This document shows, piece by piece, positions 37,417 to 45,854 of a stretch of 64,000 nt of DNA. The notes under the pieces were generated by a model, which saw only the letters and a list, made by a program, of their open reading frames with translations, searched no databases and was not told the DNA's origin. The number at the start of each line of letters is the position of its first letter. The stretch's first letter is position 1. The position numbers and the translations under genes were made by a program. The DNA comes from Massilia sp. BJB1822 (GTDB taxonomy: Bacteria > Pseudomonadota > Gammaproteobacteria > Burkholderiales > Burkholderiaceae_D). The stretch lies in assembly GCF_013369485.1 (NCBI RefSeq), contig NZ_JABWEB010000004.1, positions 351,913 to 415,912 on the forward strand. The letters are read 5' to 3'.

Positions 37417-39818
37417 CAGAAGTCCGCCATCAGGGTCAGGAAGCCCTGGCGCGGGGCGATGGGGAAGGTGTTGTAGGTCTTGTCGGCCGCACCCACCACC
37501 ACGTTCTGGCTGCCGCGACGGTCGGCCAGATTGCTGATGTTGAGGCGATAGCGCGCGTTCTTCAGCCAGCCGCCGTTCATGAAGGGCAGCTTGCCCGACA
37601 CGCCAAGGCTCATCAGGAAGTAGCTCGGCACGCTCAGGTCATTGGTGTAGGTGGCGTAGCGCTTGCCCACGTAGTCGCCGATCAGCTGGAACTCGGTATC
37701 GGCCACGTTGACGGTGGCGACGAATTTGTTCATCCATTCCGGGCTGCCCGGCACTTTCTTGCCGGAGGTCGGCACCAGCGACGCGCCGTTGTTGTAGTTG
37801 TCTTCGTACTTGGAGCGGTTGTAGGACAGCGCATTGTAGAAGGAGAACTGGCGGCCGAAGTGGAAGGTGCCGGACAGGTCGACGCCATCGGTGCGCACAT
37901 TGCCGACGTTGGCCAGCACCGGATTGCCGCCGATGATGGCGGAGATCACCGGCGTCGGGCTGATTTGCAGCAGGCGGTCCTTGAAGCTCACGTGGTAGAA
38001 GTTGACCTGGCCGTCAAAGGCTTGCAGCGGTCCCCAGTTCAGCTGGCGGCTGGTGCGCAGGCCGGTTTCGAAGGTGACCGAGGTTTCCGGCTTGGCGGTC
38101 TGCTTGAACAGGTCGAAGGCCGACTGGCTTGCCAGGCTCCATGGCGAAGCGCCGCCGCCGCCGTAGGTTACGAACTGGCGCATATTTTTTTGCAGATTGA
38201 TGAAGACCTGGTCTTGCGGCGTCACGTCCCAGCGCGCGCCGATCTGCGGCAGGAACCATTTCTTGGTGTCGATTTCGCCCACTGGCAGGGCGGTCGAGCC
38301 GCCGGCAATCGCGCCTTTGCGCGGCTGCACCGGGAAGTCGCCCTTGGCGAACTGCAGGCTGGATTTGAAGCCCGCCAGCAGCGAGATATCGGGATGCACG
38401 CGCCACTCGTCCTGCGCATGCAGCTGCACCACGGTGTTGCGGATTTCGCTGCCGTATTGCGTGATCAGCGGATTCGATGGACGGTCATACGGGCTGCTTG
38501 GATTGTTCACGTCCAGCGCGTACCAGCGGCGGTAGGCTTCCGATTCATTGCGCTCGACCCAGATGCCGGCCTGCAGCTTATGCTCGCCGATCTCGGTGCG
38601 CAGCGTGGACAGCAGGCCGCCGCGCTTGATCTTGTATTCGGTGGTGCGGGTGGCATAGCCGGAATTGCCGAACACCTGCTTCAGGTTCTGGTTCGGATAG
38701 TAGACCGCGAACAGCGCCGGCAGGCCCGCCACGCCGATCGGACCGGCCACCACGCCCACGCCGTCATCGTAGTGGTAATAGACCTGGTTCGACCAGCTGG
38801 TGTTGTCGTTCAGGTGCCAGTCATATTTGGCGTAGGCCAGATAGTCCTTGCGCTGCGCATCGCTGTAGTAGTTGCGGTAGTTGTTGCCTTCGGCCGCAGG
38901 CGTGGCGCCGGTGGGCGACAGGTAGGACAGGGCTGCGTTGAAGTCCGGGTACAGGAATGGACGGGTGTAAGGCGCGCTGGTTTCGCCGGCCACGTGCACC
39001 GTGCTGTCCTCATTCGGTTCGATCTTGTCGTTGTAGTTGAAGTAGAGCGTCAGCTTGCCCTTGCTGTTCAGGTTCACGTACTTGGCGTTGACCTGGTCGC
39101 CGCCCTGGCGGCCCTTGAAGTCCCAGGCGCGCGCTTCGTGGTGCAGGGCCGAGATATAGGCGCTGTTGCCGTCGCCGAAGCTGCCGGTGTCGTAGCGCAC
39201 AAAGGTGCGCGAGGTGCGGTGGCTGCCCACCGTCTGCTGCGCCGAGAAGCCTTGCTTGCTCGATGGGTCGCTGCTGAAGGTTTCGATGGTGCCGCCCAGA
39301 TTACTGGTCGAGGCGGTGGCCAGGTCGCCCGCGCCGGACGAGAGGATCACGCTGCGCACGTTCTCGCTGGTGACGGCGCGCTGCGGCGACAGGCCGTTGT
39401 AGTTACCGTACTGCTGGTCGCCCAGCGGCACGCCGTCCATGGTGTAGCCCAGTTGCTGGCCGCTGAAGCCATGGATGAAGAGCGAAAGGTTCTGCTCATT
39501 ATTGCCCCATGGGTCGGCGGTCTGGAAGCTCACGCCGGGCAGGGTTTGCAAGGCCTTCAGCGGATTGGTGCCGGGCAGGATTTTCTGGATCTCATCGCGC
39601 TTCAGATCGACCGAGGAGCGGGTCTTGCGCGACACTACTTCCACCGAAGCGATCGGGCCGGCTGCTGCTGCGGCGTGCTCGCTGCCGCTCGCGTTCATGT
39701 TCGCATCGGCATTCGCCGCCATCTCGGCCACCGCGGCCGCCACGTTCTCCGCCATCGCCAGCGGAGCCAGGGTCATCGCCGCGCATGCGGCAACGGCCGC
39801 CTTGAAATGCTTGTTCAT
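37416..39818 (-). CDS. TonB-dependent receptor coupled to glycerophosphodiesterase, probably phosphate-regulated
   Basis: 800 residues from the ATG at 39818, where MNKHFKAAVAACAAMTLAPLAMAE is a good signal peptide; the in-frame start at 39854 adds 12 residues and is less likely. An unusual Ala/Asn-rich stretch (about 25-55) precedes the plug (VVSRKTRSSVDLKRDEIQK; LFIHGFSGQQLGYTMDGVPLG; ILSSGAGDLATASTSNLGG). The barrel ends FLTLMADF. No iron-receptor boxes are clear. The stop codon overlaps the GDPD start by one base, and a PHO box lies about 60 bases upstream. I infer uptake of a phosphorus compound, perhaps one acted on by the partner enzyme. Confidence 0.85.
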   Translation of the reverse strand: MNKHFKAAVAACAAMTLAPLAMAENVAAAVAEMAANADANMNASGSEHAAAAAGPIASVEVVSRKTRSSVDLKRDEIQKILPGTNPLKALQTLPGVSFQTADPWGNNEQNLSLFIHGFSGQQLGYTMDGVPLGDQQYGNYNGLSPQRAVTSENVRSVILSSGAGDLATASTSNLGGTIETFSSDPSSKQGFSAQQTVGSHRTSRTFVRYDTGSFGDGNSAYISALHHEARAWDFKGRQGGDQVNAKYVNLNSKGKLTLYFNYNDKIEPNEDSTVHVAGETSAPYTRPFLYPDFNAALSYLSPTGATPAAEGNNYRNYYSDAQRKDYLAYAKYDWHLNDNTSWSNQVYYHYDDGVGVVAGPIGVAGLPALFAVYYPNQNLKQVFGNSGYATRTTEYKIKRGGLLSTLRTEIGEHKLQAGIWVERNESEAYRRWYALDVNNPSSPYDRPSNPLITQYGSEIRNTVVQLHAQDEWRVHPDISLLAGFKSSLQFAKGDFPVQPRKGAIAGGSTALPVGEIDTKKWFLPQIGARWDVTPQDQVFINLQKNMRQFVTYGGGGASPWSLASQSAFDLFKQTAKPETSVTFETGLRTSRQLNWGPLQAFDGQVNFYHVSFKDRLLQISPTPVISAIIGGNPVLANVGNVRTDGVDLSGTFHFGRQFSFYNALSYNRSKYEDNYNNGASLVPTSGKKVPGSPEWMNKFVATVNVADTEFQLIGDYVGKRYATYTNDLSVPSYFLMSLGVSGKLPFMNGGWLKNARYRLNISNLADRRGSQNVVVGAADKTYNTFPIAPRQGFLTLMADF

Positions 39819-39878
39819 TGTTCTTGCCTGTCGTCGTGTTAGAGGGAATTGCAACGACGCGCAGGGTAACGGCCAGTT

Positions 39879-39896
39879 ATGACAGCGTGATGACGC
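39879..39896 (-). promoter_or_regulatory. Putative PHO box of the receptor-GDPD operon
   Basis: On the minus strand the site reads GCGTCATCACGCTGTCAT: repeats GCGTCAT and CTGTCAT spaced by 4 bases. The second repeat is perfect and the first matches 5 of 7 positions. It lies 60 bases before the receptor start. The remaining part of the 39855-40099 gap is AT-richer and should also hold the promoter of the divergent cluster, which I could not define. Confidence 0.6.
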
Positions 39897-40099
39897 GGCG
39901 GTTTTTTTGCCGGGCCGGCCAGCTTAAGAATTTGTAAAAACTGGCGTGTTTATACAAGCCGCTGCTGCACTGCGGGAATGACAATAAGACAACTAAAACG
40001 GCGGAAGAAAGAGTAGGTCAGCGCTTTAAGCAAGCCTGCGCCAAGCCGTAACTTTGTCATAAACAGGGTGCATCAAGTCCTCAGCCAGGAGTGCAAAAA

Positions 40100-40816
40100 A
40101 TGTTTCATCTCAACTTAAGCGGGCGCAGTCTCGCCTTCAAGCTGGTCGGCCCCGCCGACCCTTACTACGACCAGGCGGTGCGCCTGGCGCAACATGTGTA
40201 CCAGCAGTGTTATGCCGCGCGCATCGCGCCGCGTCCGCACCGCTTTGTCGTATGCATCGACGTCGACAAGAGCCAGGCGCTGGCCTGCGCCGGCCTGACT
40301 TTTGCCGGCAACGGCAGGCTGTTCTCCGAGCAGTATCTGGAGCAGCCGCTGACACAAATATTGGCCGATATCTTCCAGCGCGAGGTGGCGCGGCGCGACG
40401 TGGCCGAAGTCTCGGCCCTGGCCACGCTGGAGCCGAGCATCGGCACGGAGCTGATGCGGGCGATGGCGCTGATCTGCTGGTATCTCGGCCTGCGCGGCGT
40501 GCTGTGCACCGCGACCACCAAGCTGCGCCGCTCCTTCCAGTATATGAAGCTGCCGTTCCAGGAAGTGGCCGTGGCCGACGTCAATCGCCTGGACAAGGTG
40601 GCGGGGGTGGACTGGGGCACTTACTACGACACCCGTCCCGTCACCGGCCTGGTGCGCCTGGATGCGCTGGGCAGCTTCTTCGACACCGTCAGCTGCCGCT
40701 ACAACCAGCAGCTGCTCGATATCGAGGCGCCGGACGAGCTGGAAGACATGAGCAGCATCGCGCGCGGCCTGCCGCATCTGGTGGCGGCGCGGCAGCGGAG
40801 CGGGGTGGCGCTATGA
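40100..40816 (+). CDS. Thermostable-hemolysin family protein (GNAT/LuxI-like)
   Basis: 238 residues from the ATG at 40100, with AGGAG eight bases upstream. Family features are YAARIAPRPHRFVV, LFSEQYLEQPLTQIL, EVSALATLEPSIGTELMRAM, GVLCTATTKLRRSFQYMKLPF and WGTYYDTRPVTGLVRL. No signal peptide or membrane segment is visible, so a secreted toxin is unlikely. The middle portion resembles GNAT and LuxI-type acyltransferases, and an enzymatic acyl-transfer role is an inference. The stop overlaps the start of the AMP-ligase gene (ATGA), indicating a functional pair. It is the first gene of the 10-kb cluster. Confidence 0.8.
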   Translation: MFHLNLSGRSLAFKLVGPADPYYDQAVRLAQHVYQQCYAARIAPRPHRFVVCIDVDKSQALACAGLTFAGNGRLFSEQYLEQPLTQILADIFQREVARRDVAEVSALATLEPSIGTELMRAMALICWYLGLRGVLCTATTKLRRSFQYMKLPFQEVAVADVNRLDKVAGVDWGTYYDTRPVTGLVRLDALGSFFDTVSCRYNQQLLDIEAPDELEDMSSIARGLPHLVAARQRSGVAL

Positions 40817-42495
40817 GCCATTTCATCGACGCCATCCTCGCCACGCTGCAGAAGGCGCCGCAGGCGCCGGCCATTGTCCAGCTGGGCGGCGCGGGCACGG
40901 CGCAGTACACCGTCAGCTATGGCGCCCTGGATCATGCCTGCCGCGCCATCCAGCGCGCACTGGGCGGCAAGCATGCGCCGGGCGCCACCCTCGGCCTGGT
41001 AGCCGCCAACTCGGTGCGCTGGATCGAGGCCGATCTGGCCCTGCTGCTGGGCGGCTATGTGGAAGTGCCGGTGCCGCTGGCCTTCTCGGCCGAGCAGGCG
41101 GCGCATCTGCTGTCGGCCTGCAGCGCCGTGCTCACCGACGAGGAAGGCCAGCGCCGCTTCGACGCCTGGCGCGCGGTGGCGCCGCAAGCCTTTGCCGCCA
41201 TTCCCTGCCTGCGCATCGACCAGTTGCTGGGGGCCTCGGGCGCGCCGCTGCGTCGCCTGTCGCGCGAGGACCGCGTGTGCAAGGTGATCCACACCTCGGG
41301 CACCACCAGCAAGCCGAAGGGCGTGCGCATCCGCGAACATGGGCTGGATGCCTTGCTTGCTTCGCTGTGGCAGCGCGCCAAGCAGGACGACTACACGCGC
41401 TACCTGAACCTGGTGCCATTCAGTCTGCTGATCGAACAGGTCACGGCGCTGTACATGCCCTTCATGGCGGGCGGCTGCGTGGTGCTGCCGCCGGTGGGCG
41501 AGGCGCCGCTGGGCGATCCGGGCGCCGTCGCGGCCGACAAGCTGGCCCTGATGCAGCGCGCCGCGCCCAGCGCCATGACCTTGCCGCCCTCGCTGGTGGA
41601 AGCTCTGGCCGCCGCCGCCGACCGCGTTGTGGCCGATGCCATGGCCCATGCCGGCGTCGATGCCGCGCTGGCCGAAGCGGAGGCCGCGCCGCCGCAGCAG
41701 GCAGCGCTGGCCGCCGCCGCCGTGGCGGCGTGCCGCGGCGAGCATCTGTGCCGCGCCCTGTTCGGCCGCGCCACGCCGCCCCTGATCGCGGCCGGTGGCG
41801 CGCCGGTGGCGGCGGCCACCATCAAGCGCCTGGCGCGCCATGGCATCCCGGTGCTGCAGGGTTATGGCCTGAGCGAGAACAGTTCCGTGGTGTCCTGGAA
41901 TACGCCGCGCGAGAACCGCATCGGCACGGTGGGCAAGCCGCTCTCCCATGTGGAATGCCGCCTCGGTTCGGACGGCGAGCTGGCCATCCGCAGCGCCTCG
42001 CTGTTCGCCGGCTACAGCGGCAGCGATCCCAGCGCCTGCCACACGGATGCCGACGGCTGGCTGTGGACCGGCGACCTGGCCAGCATCGACGCGGACGGCT
42101 ACATCAGCATTGTCGGCCGCAAGAAGAATCTGATCATCACCGCCCACGGCCGCAATGTGTCGCCGGAACCGGCCGAAGCGTCCTACCGCAGCGTGCCGGG
42201 CGTGGCCGACATCGTGCTGCTGGGCGAGGGCGCGGACAGCCTGAGCGCCTTCGTGCTGACGGCGGCGGGCGCCGACCCGATCTCGCTGCGCGCGCGCCTG
42301 CAGGCGCATGGCGAGCGCTGGCTCTCCGGCGTGGAACGTGCCGCCGATTTTGTATTCGAAACCGACGCGCCGGCCCTGCGCCAGCGCCTCTTCACCGTCA
42401 CCGGGCGGCCGCGCCGGCAGGACATTGAAAGCTATGTGCGCAGCCGCCGCCACGCGCAGGAGCAATATCAGCAAGGAGAACATGGTGCAAACTGA
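40813..42495 (+). CDS. AMP-forming acyl/aryl ligase (ANL superfamily)
   Basis: 560 residues. Upstream in-frame codons back to 40207 are rejected as a shadow of the hemolysin gene. Adenylation motifs are present: VIHTSGTTSKPKGVRI, GYGLSENSSVVSW, GWLWTGDLASIDADGY and IVGRKKNLIITAHGRNVSPEP. At the C-terminus the A10 motif, usually TGK with the catalytic Lys, reads VTGRPRRQDIE, so that Lys is apparently Arg. It would activate a carboxylate as acyl-AMP and load CoA or another acceptor. No carrier domain follows, and no free carrier protein is encoded in the cluster. It overlaps the hemolysin gene by 4 bases and the oxygenase gene by 14. Confidence 0.88.
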   Translation: MSHFIDAILATLQKAPQAPAIVQLGGAGTAQYTVSYGALDHACRAIQRALGGKHAPGATLGLVAANSVRWIEADLALLLGGYVEVPVPLAFSAEQAAHLLSACSAVLTDEEGQRRFDAWRAVAPQAFAAIPCLRIDQLLGASGAPLRRLSREDRVCKVIHTSGTTSKPKGVRIREHGLDALLASLWQRAKQDDYTRYLNLVPFSLLIEQVTALYMPFMAGGCVVLPPVGEAPLGDPGAVAADKLALMQRAAPSAMTLPPSLVEALAAAADRVVADAMAHAGVDAALAEAEAAPPQQAALAAAAVAACRGEHLCRALFGRATPPLIAAGGAPVAAATIKRLARHGIPVLQGYGLSENSSVVSWNTPRENRIGTVGKPLSHVECRLGSDGELAIRSASLFAGYSGSDPSACHTDADGWLWTGDLASIDADGYISIVGRKKNLIITAHGRNVSPEPAEASYRSVPGVADIVLLGEGADSLSAFVLTAAGADPISLRARLQAHGERWLSGVERAADFVFETDAPALRQRLFTVTGRPRRQDIESYVRSRRHAQEQYQQGEHGAN

Positions 42496-43390
42496 AGCTC
42501 ATACCAAACAAGCCGGCCTGGTGGTCAAGGCTTCCGCCGGCGATACGCTGGCCTCTATCGACAAGCCGACGCTGGCCAACTGGCTGAGCCGGCACGGCTA
42601 CATCATCCTGCGCGGCTTCGACTGCGATGTGCAGGCCTTTTCCGATCTGGTGCGTTTCCACTCCAGCCGCATCAGCCTCGATCCGGCCCGCCAGTTCCAC
42701 GACAAGGACGGCAAGGTGCTGGCGCAGAAGGTCGATGCCGGCGTCGACGCCATCGGCCTGCACTGCGAGAACGGCAACAGCCCGTTCTGGCCCGACCTGT
42801 GCTGGTTCTACTGCGAGCAGGCGCCGCGCGTCGGTTCGCAGACCACGGTGTGCGACGGCGCCGCCGTCTACCGCGACCTGTCGCCGCAGATGCGCAATGC
42901 GCTGCTGGCCCAGGACATCGTCTACACCCGCCGCGTCGGCGAGGAGCTGTGGAAGAACTATGTGCGCCACGCTTTCGCCGGCGGCGCCGAGGCGGCCAAT
43001 ACGCAGTCCTGCTTCGACCGTCTGCTGGCCCTGGTCAACGACAACGACAGCACCAAGATCGAGCTGAATGAGGATGCCTCCGTCACCTACAGCTTCCGCA
43101 CCCCGGCCATCCTCGACCGCTCGCTCTTCAGCCCCGGACGGTATGCCTTCGCCAACAGCATCTTCGGCCCGTCCTTCAACTACGAGCGGCCCAGCATCGC
43201 CTTCGCCGACGGCACGCCGCTCAACGCCGCAATACGCCGCGTGCTGGATGAAGTCTGCCAGCGCCACACATTTGACGTGGGCTGGAAGAGCAGGGACATC
43301 GCGGTGATCGACAACGCCCGCGTCATGCACGGCCGCAGGCGGATCGAGGATACGCAGCGCACCATTTACAACGCACTGAGCTACTACTGA
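42482..43390 (+). CDS. Fe(II)/2-oxoglutarate-dependent oxygenase (TauD/SyrP-like)
   Basis: 302 residues from the ATG at 42482, with AAGGAG five bases upstream and inside the end of the ligase gene. The double-stranded beta-helix iron triad is His94-x-Glu96 (IGLHCENGN) and distal His283 (DNARVMHGRR), with Arg293 as the likely 2-oxoglutarate anchor. Glu instead of Asp in the first motif is typical of the SyrP-type branch. The segment WPDLCWFYCEQAPRVGSQTTVCDG is family-like. It would hydroxylate or otherwise oxidise the pathway intermediate. Substrate unknown. Confidence 0.87.
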   Translation: MVQTEAHTKQAGLVVKASAGDTLASIDKPTLANWLSRHGYIILRGFDCDVQAFSDLVRFHSSRISLDPARQFHDKDGKVLAQKVDAGVDAIGLHCENGNSPFWPDLCWFYCEQAPRVGSQTTVCDGAAVYRDLSPQMRNALLAQDIVYTRRVGEELWKNYVRHAFAGGAEAANTQSCFDRLLALVNDNDSTKIELNEDASVTYSFRTPAILDRSLFSPGRYAFANSIFGPSFNYERPSIAFADGTPLNAAIRRVLDEVCQRHTFDVGWKSRDIAVIDNARVMHGRRRIEDTQRTIYNALSYY

Positions 43391-43403
43391 GAAGGGATTG
43401 TCC

Positions 43404-43775
43404 ATGAAACCCAAGCTGACCTACACCGTCATCATGTGCTACAACTTTTCGAACACCTGGCTGGGCATGACGCGCGACCAGCGCAAGGCCTTCGAAATGG
43501 AACACGTCGTGCCCATCTTCGCCCACTACGACAAGCTGCTGCGCCGCCGGGCCTACGATGCCGAAGGCTTCTGCACCGAGTTCACCGATTTCATGATCAT
43601 CGAGACCTCGGACCTGGCTTATTACTACTACATGGTGGAAGAGCTGCGCGATTCGCGCCTGCTGTCCGATGGCCTGTGCAGCATCGACAAGGTCTTCATC
43701 GGCATCGAGGACGGCTATCACCAATTCGAAGAAGACCTGGCCAAGGAGGTGGACCATGAATCCGTCGCTGCATAA
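43404..43775 (+). CDS. Darcynin-like small protein 1
   Basis: 123 residues from the ATG at 43404 (GAAGGG seven bases upstream); a TTG two codons earlier is less likely. The pattern YTVIMCYNFSNTWLGM, FAHYDKLLRRRAYDAEGF, TDFMIIETSDLAYYYYMVEELRDS matches the darcynin-type domain of unknown function, a ferredoxin-like alpha/beta fold with ABM or EthD resemblance (inference). It is clearly paralogous to the gene at 44680. Its 3' end overlaps the diiron oxygenase start by 20 bases, so the products may interact. No signal peptide. Confidence 0.7.
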   Translation: MKPKLTYTVIMCYNFSNTWLGMTRDQRKAFEMEHVVPIFAHYDKLLRRRAYDAEGFCTEFTDFMIIETSDLAYYYYMVEELRDSRLLSDGLCSIDKVFIGIEDGYHQFEEDLAKEVDHESVAA

Positions 43776-44658
43776 CATCAATCTGAGCGCCCACCAGCAC
43801 TTCCTGCACCCCAACCACATGCCCTGGCATGCGGTGCGCGCCGAGGAAGAACTCGACTTCCTCTCGCAGCAGGTCTGCGGCCGCAAGGACGAGCAGCTGC
43901 GCGCCACCGCCTATCTGTACAAGGAACTGGCGCAGCTGGCCGAGATCGAGTTCCACGTCGCCTCGGTGATGGTGCGCGTGATCGCCGAAAGCCAGATGCG
44001 CGGCAAGGGCGAGCTGTGGGAGGGCAGCGATCTGGTGCACGCCCTCGGCTGCTTCGCCTCGGAAGAGGTGCAGCATGCGAACACCTTCTACCGCTATGTG
44101 CGCACTTTGACCGGCTGCGACTACAAGCTGGAAAACAATTACTTCCAGGAGCGCATCACGCTGTTCCAGGGCGAGCATTCGCCCCTGGTCAAGCTGGCGG
44201 CGCTGTGCGCCACGGCCTATGTGGGCGAGTCGGTGATCACCGTGTTCGAGACGCGCATGCGCAATATGGACCCGGAAATGAAGTCGCCGTTCACGCGCCT
44301 GCTGCACCTGCATGGACTGGACGAGGCGCGCCACATCCGCACCGACCACTTCGTGATCGACCATGTGCTGCCCAGCCTGACGCCGCTGGAACGGCGCCAG
44401 ATGGAAGAGCTGATCAACGCCACCGAGGAACTCAACACCACCCTGGCCTTGACCAGCGCGGCCCAGCTCAAGCGCCAGTTCGGGGTCGACTTCCAGACGC
44501 AGAACCGCAGCGCCGAGGTGCAGCTGGCCATCACGCTGGCCTTCCGCCGCGCCATCCTGGCCGGTGACTCGTTCCGCAAGGTGGACGATTTCCTCGACAA
44601 CGATACGCGCGCCCTGCTCAAGGACTTTTCCCAGTCCGAGCGCGTGCACTTCCATTGA
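43756..44658 (+). CDS. AurF-like diiron N-oxygenase (ferritin-like)
   Basis: 300 residues; ATG at 43756 with AAGGAGG nine bases upstream, within the preceding gene. Candidate diiron ligands follow the AurF order and spacing: Glu63/65 (LAEIEFHV), Glu104-x-x-His107 (ASEEVQH), Glu158 (YVGES), His186 (HLHGLDE) and Glu190-x-x-His193 (DEARH). AurF oxidises an aromatic amine to a nitro group via a hydroxylamine; related enzymes act on other substrates (family knowledge). Electrons would be supplied by a partner such as the ferredoxin encoded at 49608. It is flanked on both sides by darcynin-like genes. Confidence 0.82.
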   Translation: MNPSLHNINLSAHQHFLHPNHMPWHAVRAEEELDFLSQQVCGRKDEQLRATAYLYKELAQLAEIEFHVASVMVRVIAESQMRGKGELWEGSDLVHALGCFASEEVQHANTFYRYVRTLTGCDYKLENNYFQERITLFQGEHSPLVKLAALCATAYVGESVITVFETRMRNMDPEMKSPFTRLLHLHGLDEARHIRTDHFVIDHVLPSLTPLERRQMEELINATEELNTTLALTSAAQLKRQFGVDFQTQNRSAEVQLAITLAFRRAILAGDSFRKVDDFLDNDTRALLKDFSQSERVHFH

Positions 44659-44679
44659 TATATGCGACAAGGAGAGATC

Positions 44680-45021
44680 ATGAGTACGCCGAAAATCGTC
44701 TACAGCATCGTCATGTGCTACACCTTTTCCAACGAATGGCTGCACAAGCCGCCGGGAGAGCGGCGGGACTACGAGGGGCAGCACATCTTCCCCATCCTGA
44801 TCCGCTATGGCGACCGCATCAAGCGCGCTTCCTTCGATGCGGAAGCCTTCACCACCAGCTTCTCCGATTTCATGATCATGGAGACGGAAGACCTGAGCGC
44901 CTACTACTTCATGATGGAAGAGCTGCGCGCCAGCCCCATGCTGACCAAGGGCTATGTGACGATTTCCAACGTCATCATTGGCATCAACAACGAATACAAG
45001 CAGCAGCAGGCGCTGTTGTAA
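44680..45021 (+). CDS. Darcynin-like small protein 2
   Basis: 113 residues from the ATG at 44680 with AAGGAGA four to five bases upstream; the ATG at 44662 lacks a site. YSIVMCYTFSNEWLHKP, IRYGDRIKRASFDAEAF, SDFMIMETEDLSAYYFMMEELRAS align residue for residue with the first darcynin-like protein, so the two arose by duplication. Function unknown. It lies 21 bases after the diiron oxygenase and 37 bases before the first dehydrogenase. Confidence 0.7.
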   Translation: MSTPKIVYSIVMCYTFSNEWLHKPPGERRDYEGQHIFPILIRYGDRIKRASFDAEAFTTSFSDFMIMETEDLSAYYFMMEELRASPMLTKGYVTISNVIIGINNEYKQQQALL

Positions 45022-45058
45022 GCGCCACCGCAACCACCTTTACCGATCAAGGACCATT

Positions 45059-45826
45059 ATGAACGCGAAAGAGCAAAACGGCCGCAAAGTGGCTTTCGTC
45101 ACCGGCGCCAACCGCGGCATCGGCTTCGGCACGGCGCTGGAACTGGGACGCCAGGGCATCCATGTGATTATCGGCGCGCGCGACGAGGCCTCGGGGCGCA
45201 AGGCGTTGGCCGAATTGGGCGAGCAGGACGTGCAAGCCGAATGGCTGGAATTCAATGTCGCGAATGCGGCCGACCACCAGCGCGCCTACGACTTCATCGA
45301 GCAGAAATACGGCAAGCTCGATATCCTGGTGAACAACGCCGGCATCATGCTGGAAACGCCGGAAACGGAATTCAACCAGAAGAACACCACCAGCGTGGTG
45401 TCGGGCGATGCGCTGCGCGGCACCTTCGAAGTGAATTTCTTCGGCCTGGTGGGGTTGACCCAGACCCTGCTGCCGCTGATCAAGCGCGCGCCGGCCGGGC
45501 GTATCGTCAATGTATCGAGCGTGCTGGCCTCGCTGAATATCCACGCCACCAGCGACGATCCGCGCCTGCCCAACCACCGCCAGTTCGCCTACAACGCCTC
45601 GAAGACGGCGGTGAATGCCTTCACCATCCATCTAGCCAAGGAGCTGGCCGGGAGCCGCATCAAGGTGAATGCCGCCCATCCGGGCTGGGTGCGCACCGAT
45701 ATGGGCGGACCCCATGCCGAGATGAGCATCGAGGAGGGCGCGGCTACCAGCGTGCAACTGGCGCTGCTGGGCGACGATGGACCGAGCGGAAGCTATATGC
45801 ACAAAGGCCAGGTTCTGCCCTGGTAA
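45059..45826 (+). CDS. Short-chain dehydrogenase/reductase 1
   Basis: 255 residues. Rossmann nucleotide site TGANRGIGFG (15-24), NNAG motif in DILVNNAGIM, catalytic Ser in VNVSSVL and Tyr-x-x-x-Lys in FAYNASKTAV. It resembles NADP(H)-dependent carbonyl reductases of the classical SDR type. The start at 45059 has AAGGA seven bases upstream. Within the cluster it probably reduces or oxidises a keto/alcohol intermediate. The next dehydrogenase begins 28 bases later. Confidence 0.9.
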   Translation: MNAKEQNGRKVAFVTGANRGIGFGTALELGRQGIHVIIGARDEASGRKALAELGEQDVQAEWLEFNVANAADHQRAYDFIEQKYGKLDILVNNAGIMLETPETEFNQKNTTSVVSGDALRGTFEVNFFGLVGLTQTLLPLIKRAPAGRIVNVSSVLASLNIHATSDDPRLPNHRQFAYNASKTAVNAFTIHLAKELAGSRIKVNAAHPGWVRTDMGGPHAEMSIEEGAATSVQLALLGDDGPSGSYMHKGQVLPW

Positions 45827-45854
45827 GCCACTACTATCTGGAAAGGAAATGACC

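Noticed and set aside
40207..40812. A 200-residue N-terminal extension of the AMP ligase in the same frame
   Set aside because: It overlaps the hemolysin-family gene in another frame and encodes low-complexity Arg/Ala-rich sequence; the ligase motifs begin after 40813.
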